From positions 1-34,088 of the forward strand of contig JAHBWU010000044.1 of NCBI GenBank assembly GCA_019636835.1: a stretch of 34,088 nucleotides of DNA. The letters run 5' to 3'. The DNA comes from Nitrospira sp. GTDB taxonomy: Bacteria > Nitrospirota > Nitrospiria > Nitrospirales > Nitrospiraceae. Both the position numbers and the translations under genes were made by a program. Positions 8,813 through 17,035 of the stretch are shown in pieces. Numbering within the stretch: the stretch's first letter is position 1; every line of letters starts with the position of its first letter. The notes below the pieces were generated by a model. That model worked only from the letters and a program-made list of their open reading frames with translations, made no database searches and was not told the DNA's origin.

Positions 8813-8842
8813 TTGTTGCCTGCGGTTTCAGAGTGCTAACCT
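8813..8842 (+). promoter_or_regulatory. Candidate extended -10 promoter of the DCC-family gene
   Basis: TTGTTG at 8813-8818 and TAACCT at 8837-8842 have an 18-bp spacer, with TGC immediately before the -10 (TGCTAACCT at 8834-8842). The start codon lies only 9 nt after the -10, so the mRNA would have nearly no leader, in keeping with the absence of a Shine-Dalgarno sequence. Confidence 0.4.
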
Positions 8843-8851
8843 GTCTGCACC

Positions 8852-9271
8852 ATGGATTTCAAAGGGCAGATCACGGGCCGGTCATCAACGCAAGTCTGCC
8901 TACTGGTCTATGATGGAGAATGCCGGTTATGTGTATCCACAAAACAGAAACTCGAAGCAGTGGGGGTTGGGCAAGCAGAATCCGACGTTAGATTCCTTGC
9001 GTATCAGAGCGAAGCGGCAAAGAGAATGTTAGGGTCGAATTATCGCCCTGGTCGTCCTAATGTGGCATTCTTGATTCGACCTTCAGGAGAAGTAGTTCAG
9101 GGCTTCGAAGCGTTTCTCCCTCTCGTCCCTATCTTCCCAGGTGGGAAGCTTCTGTTGTGGTGGTTACGGTTCCCTTCTGCAAAGAGGCTGGCCGAATGGG
9201 GCTATCGCATAGTTGCGCGCCATCGGTATCGATGGTTCGGCGAAGCCGAGCCCTCTAGTCGACAAAACTGA
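8852..9271 (+). CDS. DCC-family (DUF393) thiol-disulfide oxidoreductase-like protein
   Basis: A 139-residue protein with the family's defining N-terminal motif YDGECRLC (residues 20-27; DxxCxxC) in the setting LLVYDGECRLCVSTKQKL. The family has a thioredoxin-like fold and predicted thiol-disulfide exchange activity. The middle includes RPNVAFLIRPSGEVVQGFEAF and a hydrophobic PGGKLLLWWLRFP stretch typical of the family. No signal peptide is present. It has its own promoter-like sequence and a hairpin terminator (9298-9317), so it appears monocistronic. The client is unknown. Confidence 0.85.
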   Translation: MDFKGQITGRSSTQVCLLVYDGECRLCVSTKQKLEAVGVGQAESDVRFLAYQSEAAKRMLGSNYRPGRPNVAFLIRPSGEVVQGFEAFLPLVPIFPGGKLLLWWLRFPSAKRLAEWGYRIVARHRYRWFGEAEPSSRQN

Positions 9272-9297
9272 CGTGAGCGGTTCCTGCCTTCTGTGAG

Positions 9298-9325
9298 ATC
9301 CCCTCTTTCGAGGGGATTCTTCCTA
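9298..9325 (+). terminator. Intrinsic-type terminator after the DCC-family gene
   Basis: ATCCCCTC (9298-9305) pairs with GAGGGGAT (9310-9317) around a TTTC loop, followed by TCTTCCT. The T-rich tail is short, so termination may be partial. It separates the DCC gene from the secreted-protein gene starting at 9392. Confidence 0.6.
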
Positions 9326-9391
9326 CAGCGAGGAATTTACGGACGACATATCCTCTTCCAGAATGCGCTCAGCTTTTTGGAGGGTAGATAT

Positions 9392-10258
9392 ATGTTGTCC
9401 AGATGGGTCATATCGCCGAGCTTTTCAGGCTTAGTCCATGTGACAGATCACCTGCCGGGTCGTGCTTACCATGACCTTTCAAAAATCCTGAGCTGGCTGG
9501 TCGCGGTTGTCTTGAGTCTCTCATTTAGTCAGGCCTGGGGTGCAATCGGCACAGAAGACAAAAGGGCGATTGTGGCCGCAGGGTTCGGTTACCAAATCGG
9601 CACCGTCTCAACGATCGCGGTAAAGGTGTATGACTCTGAATCTGGGGAGATCTTGTCCAATGAAACCTATGAACTATCGGTCAAAGAAAGCGACGGCGTG
9701 AGATCAAACCACGGACCGCGTATTTTTGCCGGTGGAGTCGGACTTGGCGCTACAGATCTCTCCAATTTCGTGTTGCGGGTATACGATGCAAATACTGGAG
9801 TGTTCCAGTGGGAAGGGCGGCTTAATCTTGTGCAGCCTGACTGGAAGGCAGGAGGAAAGGTCGTATCGACCGCGCTGCTACGGCAAGCGATCGTTACGAG
9901 GGTACACATTGTTGAAGCGACTACGGAGCAGCCTGTGTTTCTGCTGAGCGCAATGGACGCGGTGACCGGTATGCTTGTATGGGAGGATGAGTTTACAACC
10001 GTCAGTACACGAATTCCGCTGGCCCAGCTGATTGCAGGTCGATCGATCCGGCCAGCCAGCACTTCACCCGCAAGTTACCACACCTTTAACTTTAGAATTC
10101 GCATGTATGATCACAGCGGAAGGAAAGTTCTGTGGGAGGATCAGCTCTCTCAGATGGATTCAGATGAAGTGCCCGAACAGTCGCACCGCGATCAGGCCGA
10201 CATGCTTCCCGCCTGGCCTAATCTGCCGCAGGGAGAGTCTGCGGCAGGATTGATCTAG
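9392..10258 (+). CDS. Exported protein with PQQ-like/WE-type internal repeats
   Basis: Start at 9392 because GGAGGG (9379-9384) sits 7 nt upstream; the frame is open further upstream but lacks a site. The 288-residue product has a hydrophobic N-terminal segment (WLVAVVLSLSFSQAWG, about residues 35-51), probably a late signal peptide or membrane anchor. The rest shows about four copies of a ~70-residue unit ending in 'xVYDxxTGxxxWExxL': VKVYDSESGEIL, LRVYDANTGVFQWEGRL, LSAMDAVTGMLVWEDEF and IRMYDHSGRKVLWEDQL. Such units resemble blades of PQQ-like beta propellers, though the spacing is long. I do not recognise a named family. It converges on the minus-strand peptidase gene 46 bp downstream. 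Confidence 0.7.
   Translation: MLSRWVISPSFSGLVHVTDHLPGRAYHDLSKILSWLVAVVLSLSFSQAWGAIGTEDKRAIVAAGFGYQIGTVSTIAVKVYDSESGEILSNETYELSVKESDGVRSNHGPRIFAGGVGLGATDLSNFVLRVYDANTGVFQWEGRLNLVQPDWKAGGKVVSTALLRQAIVTRVHIVEATTEQPVFLLSAMDAVTGMLVWEDEFTTVSTRIPLAQLIAGRSIRPASTSPASYHTFNFRIRMYDHSGRKVLWEDQLSQMDSDEVPEQSHRDQADMLPAWPNLPQGESAAGLI
10223..10247 (+). terminator. Hairpin at the 3' end of the repeat-protein gene
   Basis: CTGCCGCAG (10223-10231) pairs perfectly with CTGCGGCAG (10239-10247) across a 7-nt loop. It lies within the last codons, just before the TAG at 10256-10258, and has no T-run. It may help transcription stop between two convergent genes. Confidence 0.35.
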
Positions 10259-10304
10259 CGCGCTCGTATCCATGGTCAAGCGACCAGCAAGGAAGCCGAC
10301 AAGG

Positions 10305-11720
10305 TTATGACCGGCTCCGTTCGAAGCTTTCGAGCCACTGCTGGTGGAACTGTTCGTAGGAGACAAACAACTTGTTTTGAAGCGCAGCTGCTACCGATGA
10401 CTTGGCTTGTAAAGCATTCAGCAACTCATTGACTCGGGCCATCCCCCATCGTTCAATGAGGTAGCGTGTTGCCGAATTGGCCTCTAAGTAGGCCACCGTC
10501 GAAGTACCGGCCGGCAGTGCGCCCCACGAGCCTTCCAGATAGGTCAAGGGAATGACTTTGATGTCTCCGCTCATGGCCTGATCAAGCTCGGGCCACACAT
10601 CTCCCGCCAATTGCATGGCCAGACCTTCATTCAACCAGGTCGGCAGTGCCCCGCTGCTTGTTCCTAAGCGATCATGGAGGAGGGCATGGACATACTCGTG
10701 ACGGAGCACGCTCGCCAACCATTTTCGATCCGTGGTTGCCCCTTGAGTGGGAATCTGAATGCGTCCAAGGGTTGGGTCATAAAGACCATCGGCCCAGGCC
10801 GGACTTCCGGTCGCCCCTTGGAACGAATCCTTGGCATGGAGGACGACCATGATCGGTTTCGAGGGGAAATGACCGAACTTTTGTCCAATTTCTCTGTAAG
10901 CTTCTTCAAGAATCTCCAGCACTGAGATCCAGGTGCTCTGGTCTTCCTCACCGTCGAATTTCACGATAAAGTGAGTACTGCTTTTTGCAGTCATGCGAGA
11001 TTCAACCGACTGAGTGCGACGAACCTTCATTGTGACGGCGGCGAGATAGGACTGCAATCCGGGATCCTGCCGCGCTCGGTCGGCAGCTTGGTCTAAATGT
11101 TTTGCCGCTTCCTCCAGTTTGTCCTGTTCTTGTAACAAGTCAGCCATGGCCAAGTGTGGGAATGGTTCTTCTGGAGTCACCTCCATCAATTTCATCAGGA
11201 ATTCTGCGTTCAGCGCGCGGTCCCGCTGTTCCCAATAGGCATGGGCGAGATTCATGAGGATCACGGGATTCGACGCGTCAAGATCCGCAGCCCGCTTGAA
11301 CGATTTAACTGAAGCCCGAGTGCCGTTGAGTCGTTCCTGTTGCAACCCGAGATTGTTCCACAGGGTTGCGACGAAGGACTTGGACTTTGTGTTGGACAGA
11401 ACAGCTGGAGGGAGCTCTTTCAGTTTCGTTTCGGCGAGCGACAAGTTATGTTTCTCGATCTCATCGCGAATGGTTTCCAGCAGGTCCTCATGCGGGGTAG
11501 GCGGTACCACGCTCTGATCAAGTACGCGAACTGATTTCGCCTCACTTTCGATCGACCAGCTCTGCGGCGGAGTGGGAGGAGAAGCTACCGGTTCGACGGT
11601 TTCCGCGAGTTGCACCGTTTGGGGTGGCAGGGCAGGCCTCAAGAACAGGTTGTATACAATCACCAGAGTCAGGCCGACCGCAAGCGGTATCAGAATATGT
11701 TTGATGTTACGACGATACAT
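10305..11720 (-). CDS. Membrane-anchored TPR protein with MA-type zinc peptidase domain
   Basis: A 471-residue protein from the ATG read at 11720-11718. Residues 6-24 (IKHILIPLAVGLTLVIVYN) form an uncleaved N-terminal membrane anchor, followed by a proline-rich linker. About residues 95-240 hold TPR-like repeats (WNNLGLQQERLNGTRASVKSF; NPVILMNLAHAYWEQ; EEPFPHLAMADLLQEQ; EEAAKHLDQAADRA). The C-terminal half is a gluzincin of the peptidase_MA_2/DUF1570 kind: HEYVH near residues 341-345 plus WLNEGLAM with the third ligand Glu near 363, so the zinc site looks intact. It is expected to face the periplasm. An upstream extension of the frame overlaps recG and is rejected. A TGCTACACT promoter box lies 15 nt ahead. 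Confidence 0.8.
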   Translation of the reverse strand: MYRRNIKHILIPLAVGLTLVIVYNLFLRPALPPQTVQLAETVEPVASPPTPPQSWSIESEAKSVRVLDQSVVPPTPHEDLLETIRDEIEKHNLSLAETKLKELPPAVLSNTKSKSFVATLWNNLGLQQERLNGTRASVKSFKRAADLDASNPVILMNLAHAYWEQRDRALNAEFLMKLMEVTPEEPFPHLAMADLLQEQDKLEEAAKHLDQAADRARQDPGLQSYLAAVTMKVRRTQSVESRMTAKSSTHFIVKFDGEEDQSTWISVLEILEEAYREIGQKFGHFPSKPIMVVLHAKDSFQGATGSPAWADGLYDPTLGRIQIPTQGATTDRKWLASVLRHEYVHALLHDRLGTSSGALPTWLNEGLAMQLAGDVWPELDQAMSGDIKVIPLTYLEGSWGALPAGTSTVAYLEANSATRYLIERWGMARVNELLNALQAKSSVAAALQNKLFVSYEQFHQQWLESFERSRS

Positions 11721-11735
11721 GTGTGCTTGAGACCG

Positions 11736-11764
11736 AGTGTAGCACCCTAGGAAAAGGTGACCAA
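11736..11764 (-). promoter_or_regulatory. Candidate promoter of the TPR/peptidase gene
   Basis: On the minus strand, TTGGTC (11764-11759) and TACACT (11741-11736) are separated by 17 bp, and TGC precedes the -10. The start codon is about 15 nt past the -10, giving a leader under 10 nt and no room for a normal ribosome-binding site. Confidence 0.45.
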
Positions 11765-11814
11765 GCAATCCAGTAAAATAGGTTATGCACTCCAACACGA
11801 GGTTGCCGGGTTCG

Positions 11815-11843
11815 TTGAGCGCTGAGAAACGCTGTGCTACGAT
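11815..11843 (+). promoter_or_regulatory. Candidate promoter of recG
   Basis: TTGAGC at 11815-11820 and TACGAT at 11838-11843 are separated by 17 bp, with TGC before the -10. The recG ATG lies 9 nt after the -10, so only about 2-3 nt of leader is predicted; no Shine-Dalgarno sequence is visible. Confidence 0.45.
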
Positions 11844-11852
11844 CCCCACCAT

Positions 11853-14390
11853 ATGCAGGCTCCCACTGAATCGAGTCCGGCCTTGCCGTTTCAGGAGTGG
11901 TTGGACCGCATCGCGCGACCGATCGAGTTTGCGAGTCGAGATGAGTGTGCCCACCTAAAGGCCGTCACAAATCTGAGATCATTTATTTCGTCACAAGTCT
12001 TGTCTGCTCTTCGCCAAGATGTTTACCCCAAAGCCGTTGAAGCCCGCCTGATTGCATTGCGGGACCTCTTCATCGATTTTCAGCCGGCGCTTCCCTTCGA
12101 TGAACAACGTCGACGATTGCAGGCGGCTGCTTTGCTCATTAAGGCGCTTCGGTCCGTTGATCAACAAAAGCTCATTCGGCCGAAAGATTCGCCGACGCAA
12201 GCTTCCTGTGACTCAGAAGTGATGGTCGGCAGATCCGATCTTTGGAATCTTCCGGTCCGGTTCGTCAAAGGCGTCGGACCGAAACGCACCAATGTTTTGC
12301 AACGATTGCATATCGCGACGGTGGATGATGCGCTTTGGACCATCCCGTGGCGCTACGAGGACCGTTCGGTCATGACACCGATCGGAAATCTCGTCCCGGG
12401 GATGAGTGTCTCTATCAGTGGGGTGATCGGAACATGCGAGGCGAAACGAACAAGAAAGCGGCGATTGAGCATAGTGGAAGTCGGCATCGAAGATCAGTCT
12501 GGTCGAATGCAGGTGGTGTTCTTCAATCAACCGTATTTGGAGGAGATGCTTACGGTCGGGACTCGTGTGATGATGAGCGGTCGGGTGCTCTCAGGTCGAC
12601 AAGGTTGGATGGTCCCGCGAATGGATGTGGCACAATATGAAATTCTCGGAGAGGATACCGAATCGACGTTGCATGTCGGTCGTATCGTGCCGATCTATCA
12701 CGAGACCAAAGGATGGACCTCACGCCAGATGCGGGTGTTGGTGAAGAATCTGTTGGCGGAACATGGGATGGAACTCCTGGACCATTTGCCTGTGCCCCTT
12801 CGAGCGCGGCAGCGGTTGATCCCGATTCACGAAGCCTTCTATGATATCCATTTTCCCAAGACCGGCACCGATCTTCAGCTCCTAGAGCGAGGGAAGACGG
12901 CGTCCCATCGGCGATTGGCGTTCGAGGAACTCCTGCTCCTTCAATTGGCCTTGGCGTCCAGGAATCGATCGGTGCATGAAGAGCCGAAGGAACTGCGATT
13001 CAACCCACGGACACCCCTCTTGCAACAGCTCAGCCGTCTTTTGCCGTTTCATCTCACGACGGCACAAGATCGAGTCATTCTCGAAATATTTCGAGACATG
13101 ATTTCCCCACGCCCTATGAATCGTCTGGTGCAAGGCGATGTGGGATCCGGGAAAACGGCGGTTGCCTTGCATGCACTGGTGATGGCCTGTGGGTCAGGGT
13201 ATCAGGCCGCGCTGATGGCACCGACCGAGATTCTGGCGGAGCAGCACTACCGAAACCTGTCCGGAACGTTGCAGGCCTTAGGGCTTCGCACGATTCTCGT
13301 GCGAGGGGGAGATAAAGCTTCGGTGAAGAAGACGCAGGCTGAGCAACTGGCTAGAGGTGAAATTCAAGTGGCCGTCGGCACCCATGCCCTCATCCAACAG
13401 GGAGTGAGATTCAAGAACTTGGGGTTGGCGGTGATCGATGAGCAGCACAAGTTCGGTGTCCTGCAGCGAAAGGCACTGATCGACAAGGGTTACAAGCCGG
13501 ACGTGCTTGTCTTGACGGCCACGCCCATTCCTCGGACATTGGCGATGACGGTGTATGGCGATCTTGATGTATCGGTGATCGATGTCCTGCCACCTGGACG
13601 AAAGCCGGTCCGGACATTTCTTTTTCATGACGCGCAGCGACGGCGCGCCTATCAAATTGTGCGCGATGAATTGCGTGCCGAAAGGCAAGCGTACGTGGTC
13701 TATCCGCTGGTGGAAGAATCAGAGAAGACCGACCTCCAGGCAGCGATTCAGGGAGCCGAACAGTTACAGAACGGGGAGTTTTCAGAATTCCGTGTCGGCC
13801 TGCTGCATGGGCGCATGAAAGCCGCCGAAAAGGAAGCGGTCATGGCCGGTTTTAAAGCCGGAACGATCCAACTATTGGTCGCGACGACGGTGATCGAGGT
13901 CGGAGTCGATGTGCCGAATGCGTCAGTCATTTTGGTCGAACATGCCGAGCGGTTTGGTCTCGCACAACTGCACCAATTGCGCGGACGGGTGGGGCGGAGC
14001 AACCAGCAATCCTATTGCCTCTTGATGGCTCAGAATCTGGGACGAAGGCGGACACAGTTAGGAAGACGTGCGATGGGGAGTGAGGAGTCCGTGTCCATGG
14101 CAAAGGAGCGGCTGGAGGCGCTTGTCCGGTCAAACGATGGATTTGTGATTGCCGAGGACGATTTGCGGATCAGAGGGCCGGGAGAGTTTTTTGGCTTGCG
14201 CCAATGGGGGATGCCGGAGTTTCGTGTGGCGAATTTGGTGCGAGACGGGGACCTATTGCAGCAGGCCAGACAGGAGGCCTTTTCGCTGCTGAAATCGGAC
14301 CCAGGGTTGAAAGAGCCGGCCCATCAAGGGTTGCGTGACGCGATGTTGAGGAAATGGGAGAAAAAACTCGACCTTGGATCGATAAGCTAG
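11853..14390 (+). CDS. recG: ATP-dependent DNA helicase RecG
   Basis: RecG reverses stalled replication forks and branch-migrates Holliday junctions. The 845-residue protein has an N-terminal extension of roughly 130 residues beyond the E. coli length. Then come an HhH-like/wedge start (FVKGVGPKRTNVLQRL), the OB-fold wedge (about 165-265; MSVSISGVIGTCEAKRTRK to RMQVVFFNQPYL), helicase motif I GDVGSGKT (about 427), motif II as DEQH (about 527), motif III LTATPIPRT, and motif VI HQLRGRVGRS, ending in the TRG region DLRIRGPGEFFGLRQWG. Long N-terminal extensions occur in other RecG lineages. It is first in a run with the coiled-coil and Ppx/GppA genes and is divergent from the peptidase gene. Confidence 0.96.
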   Translation: MQAPTESSPALPFQEWLDRIARPIEFASRDECAHLKAVTNLRSFISSQVLSALRQDVYPKAVEARLIALRDLFIDFQPALPFDEQRRRLQAAALLIKALRSVDQQKLIRPKDSPTQASCDSEVMVGRSDLWNLPVRFVKGVGPKRTNVLQRLHIATVDDALWTIPWRYEDRSVMTPIGNLVPGMSVSISGVIGTCEAKRTRKRRLSIVEVGIEDQSGRMQVVFFNQPYLEEMLTVGTRVMMSGRVLSGRQGWMVPRMDVAQYEILGEDTESTLHVGRIVPIYHETKGWTSRQMRVLVKNLLAEHGMELLDHLPVPLRARQRLIPIHEAFYDIHFPKTGTDLQLLERGKTASHRRLAFEELLLLQLALASRNRSVHEEPKELRFNPRTPLLQQLSRLLPFHLTTAQDRVILEIFRDMISPRPMNRLVQGDVGSGKTAVALHALVMACGSGYQAALMAPTEILAEQHYRNLSGTLQALGLRTILVRGGDKASVKKTQAEQLARGEIQVAVGTHALIQQGVRFKNLGLAVIDEQHKFGVLQRKALIDKGYKPDVLVLTATPIPRTLAMTVYGDLDVSVIDVLPPGRKPVRTFLFHDAQRRRAYQIVRDELRAERQAYVVYPLVEESEKTDLQAAIQGAEQLQNGEFSEFRVGLLHGRMKAAEKEAVMAGFKAGTIQLLVATTVIEVGVDVPNASVILVEHAERFGLAQLHQLRGRVGRSNQQSYCLLMAQNLGRRRTQLGRRAMGSEESVSMAKERLEALVRSNDGFVIAEDDLRIRGPGEFFGLRQWGMPEFRVANLVRDGDLLQQARQEAFSLLKSDPGLKEPAHQGLRDAMLRKWEKKLDLGSIS

Positions 14391-14397
14391 GACATTG

Positions 14398-14721
14398 ATG
14401 GGATTCCTCCAGCGATTGAAAGATGACTTGCGAGCCGGGGTCGCCACCTTGCGACTGGGGACCGTCCATGCTGCCGGCCGTGCATTGGAAGAGACGGAGT
14501 TGCTGCGCATGAGGCTGGAACTCCGCAAGCTCGACCAGCAACTCTCCGATCTGTACAAAGACATCGGCGAGCGCGCCGTCGACATGAAGGAGCGGGGCGA
14601 AACGGCCGAGCGTGTCGTGTATGACGCTGAGATCGTGCGTCTCGTCAAAGAGGTCGAGGTGCTGAAGGAGTCGCGGAAAAAACTGGAAGCGGAAATGGAA
14701 GAAATTCGGAATGAGCAATGA
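14398..14721 (+). CDS. Small coiled-coil protein between recG and ppx
   Basis: A 107-residue, highly charged protein with heptad-like leucines and no membrane segment, for example LLRMRLELRKLDQQLSDLY and EIVRLVKEVEVLKESRKKLE, so it is predicted to be a long helical hairpin or coiled coil. The ATG at 14398 is preferred over the adjacent TTG because AGGA at 14389-14392 is 5 nt upstream. It begins 8 bp after recG and its stop overlaps the start of the phosphatase gene (ATGA), so all three are probably one operon. Function unknown. Confidence 0.75.
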   Translation: MGFLQRLKDDLRAGVATLRLGTVHAAGRALEETELLRMRLELRKLDQQLSDLYKDIGERAVDMKERGETAERVVYDAEIVRLVKEVEVLKESRKKLEAEMEEIRNEQ

Positions 14722-15674
14722 GTGAGCCGCGTCGGCACGCGCGACGATTCGCCGGTATCGATATCGGCACCCTTACCTGTCGTTTGTTAATCGCGGATCT
14801 AGTCCCTGGACAACCTCTCCAAGAAGTCCGATCCGATAGGCGCATTCTCCGTCTCGGCGAAGGAGTCGATCAGACCAAGCGTTTGAGTCCAGCCGCAATA
14901 GATCGGGTCATCCACTGTCTGCAAGAATGGCGGAATATCATCAACGACTCCCAGGTCGAAGCATCATCGATTGTAGCCACGAGCGCCGTCCGAGATGCGG
15001 CGAATCGAGACGAGTTTCTTGTACGTATCAAACGAGAAGCCGGGTTCGACATTGAAGTGATTTCGGGTGAGGAAGAAGCGCGGAGGACCTTGCTCGGCAT
15101 TCGATCCGGTTTACCGGTTGGAGTGATGGACATCCTCGCATTGGATATCGGTGGAGGTAGTACCGAATTCATCCTTGATCGGCCCCCGGATAAGCCGATC
15201 GTTCGCTCGATCGATATCGGAGTCGTCCGACTCTGTGAACGCCTGTTGCGCCATGATCCCCCAACGGATGAGGAGGTGCGCCAAGCGCGAGAGTGGGTTG
15301 CCAGAGAGACGAAAGCGGCTGTTGCCGGCATGGGTGACTATCCTCAGGCGACATTTGTCGGCACCGCCGGCACGATTACAAGCCTCGTCGCCATGGCCCA
15401 GAAGCTTCCCACCTACGAGCCGGCACGTATTCATAATTATCAATTGAAGCTGGAAACGATTCGTGAATTAGAGCAGACGCTGCTCAGCCGAACGAAGGCC
15501 GAGCGTGTTGGTCTGTCTGGCTTGGAGAAGAACCGTGAAGAAGTCATCGCCGCCGGAGTAATCATTATTCGGACAATCATGGAGACGCTTGAGCGAGAAG
15601 AATGTTTGGTGAGCGATCTGGGGTTAAGGGAAGGGGTGTTGATTGATCTGGCGAGGCAGATTATAGAGCGGTGA
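14718..15674 (+). CDS. Ppx/GppA-family phosphatase
   Basis: A 318-residue protein of the sugar-kinase/Hsp70-like ASKHA fold. FAGIDIGTLTCRLLIAD near the start is phosphate-1, VIATSAVRDAANRDEF-like residues (about 88-105) follow, then ISGEEEARRTLLGI, and LALDIGGGSTEFIL (about 140) is phosphate-2. These identify exopolyphosphatase or pppGpp 5'-phosphohydrolase activity. It has only the ~300-residue catalytic part and lacks the C-terminal HD domain of long Ppx proteins, so it cannot be assigned firmly to Ppx or GppA. It is translationally coupled to the coiled-coil gene before it. A role in polyphosphate or stringent-response turnover is inferred from family. Confidence 0.9.
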   Translation: MSEPRRHARRFAGIDIGTLTCRLLIADLVPGQPLQEVRSDRRILRLGEGVDQTKRLSPAAIDRVIHCLQEWRNIINDSQVEASSIVATSAVRDAANRDEFLVRIKREAGFDIEVISGEEEARRTLLGIRSGLPVGVMDILALDIGGGSTEFILDRPPDKPIVRSIDIGVVRLCERLLRHDPPTDEEVRQAREWVARETKAAVAGMGDYPQATFVGTAGTITSLVAMAQKLPTYEPARIHNYQLKLETIRELEQTLLSRTKAERVGLSGLEKNREEVIAAGVIIIRTIMETLEREECLVSDLGLREGVLIDLARQIIER

Positions 15675-15814
15675 AAAGCAGTCTGCATACAATGTGAAAT
15701 TACAAGACCTGGCCCTGAGCATGACGTGAAGGAGCCGGCCACTAAGTTCGCCAATACAAGTTATTTTACGATTCATTGGTCAAACGGGATATTGTCAGAT
15801 TAAGTTGAGGCCAG

Positions 15815-16975
15815 GTGCGTACGTATTATTGTCTCAGCTGTGGGTATAGCTTCTCAGAAGCTGACAAGTCGTGGGACATTGCTATCCACTCTGATCGATG
15901 CCCGAAATGTGTGGGAAGGCTCCGTGAAGGGAAAGTAGATGAACGGCCAGAGGCGACATTAGATCCCGCGGCGGTTAGTGTGCAGCAGAACGAGATGCCT
16001 TTCCCACGGCAACCATACCCTTGGGGCTCCGTCCTCATGTGGGTAGGATTTGCATTTCTGGTGGGGCTTATCTCAACGCATCCGCCGCGAGAACTTACCG
16101 ACTCGTCTATGCAGTCTGCCATGCGCGTGATCTTTGGTGCGGTTTTTGCGGCGATCACTGCAATAGTTGTCGGCGTTTATAAATACTTCAACCGAAAGCC
16201 TAATCAGTTCTTTAGCGGCTATATATGGTTGCAAGTAACTCCTGAGGAGGCAAGGAGGCATCCATTATACGGTGTCAGTGGATGGCTTCTCCTATTTGCG
16301 TTCGCCATTTTGTTCGGATTTCTTTCAGCAGTCAGCACCGTTAATGCAGAAGCTCTCAAGGGTGGATTCTCGCTGGGCAAGCTTTTAGCTGTTGATACAC
16401 CCGAAGTCATATTTATAAAGCTGGTGCTATGGATTTATGGACTGACTGTGGTTGTCATCACTGCGCTGCTCTTCTCGAAACATCCGAGCTTTAGACCTGT
16501 ATCAATCTGCCTTTTGCTGGGCCTTTGGCCAGGCATCGCTCTTGCTGGTTTCTTGAACCCATTTCCTTCGCTGGGAGAGTCGCTCGTATTCAGTTTTATT
16601 CCTTGGGCGGTTTCTTGTGCGATCTGGGTGACATACCTTCAAAGGTCGGAGCGAGTCAGGGTTACCTTTGAGCACAGCGTGAAAGCGGGACAGAACCCGG
16701 TACCTCCGTCAAGAACATCAAAAGACATGTCTTCCCTGCAACCGACCGTAAAACCAACTGCCCTCATTTCCATTTCAGATAAGCCAAGCCAAAACACTGC
16801 CGAAGCGCATGAAGACCGCTTATATGCACAGATCGCACAGGAGCTAGATACCAATACGGTTGATAAAGCCCTCTGGACGAAGGCCTATGCACAAGCCGGA
16901 GGCGATGAAAAGCAAACCCGTGTGCTCTACATCAAAGCACGATTTGCCCGACTGCGTGATATAAAGGATGCTTAG
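15815..16975 (+). CDS. Zinc-ribbon membrane protein with DUF2569-like core
   Basis: A 386-residue chimera. The N-terminal CLSCGYSF and CPKCVGRL (CxxC pairs about 22 residues apart) form a zinc ribbon. Next come about six membrane segments, including WGSVLMWVGFAFLVGLIS, AVFAAITAIVVGVYKYF, GVSGWLLLFAFAILFGFL, a VLWIYGLTVVVITALLF stretch and a LVFSFIPWAVSCAIWVTYL stretch. GVSGWLLLF recalls DUF2569 proteins. The C-terminal cytoplasmic tail carries the module DxALWTKAYAQAGGDEKQTR followed by LYIKARFARL, seen at the ends of unrelated bacterial proteins. It starts at GTG with a GAGG upstream (15806-15809). Codon use and base composition look more relaxed than in recG or the urt genes, in line with an accessory origin. 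Confidence 0.7.
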   Translation: MRTYYCLSCGYSFSEADKSWDIAIHSDRCPKCVGRLREGKVDERPEATLDPAAVSVQQNEMPFPRQPYPWGSVLMWVGFAFLVGLISTHPPRELTDSSMQSAMRVIFGAVFAAITAIVVGVYKYFNRKPNQFFSGYIWLQVTPEEARRHPLYGVSGWLLLFAFAILFGFLSAVSTVNAEALKGGFSLGKLLAVDTPEVIFIKLVLWIYGLTVVVITALLFSKHPSFRPVSICLLLGLWPGIALAGFLNPFPSLGESLVFSFIPWAVSCAIWVTYLQRSERVRVTFEHSVKAGQNPVPPSRTSKDMSSLQPTVKPTALISISDKPSQNTAEAHEDRLYAQIAQELDTNTVDKALWTKAYAQAGGDEKQTRVLYIKARFARLRDIKDA

Positions 16976-17035
16976 CGCTGCGGTATCAGGCCAGGTTAGG
17001 AAGCTGGCCTCTCAACAATTCGGAGATTCCGCTCT

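Noticed and set aside
11721..11954. Upstream extension of the TPR/peptidase gene into recG
   Set aside because: The extension would run antisense through the recG start and past a good promoter; the ATG at 11720 directly precedes the membrane anchor.
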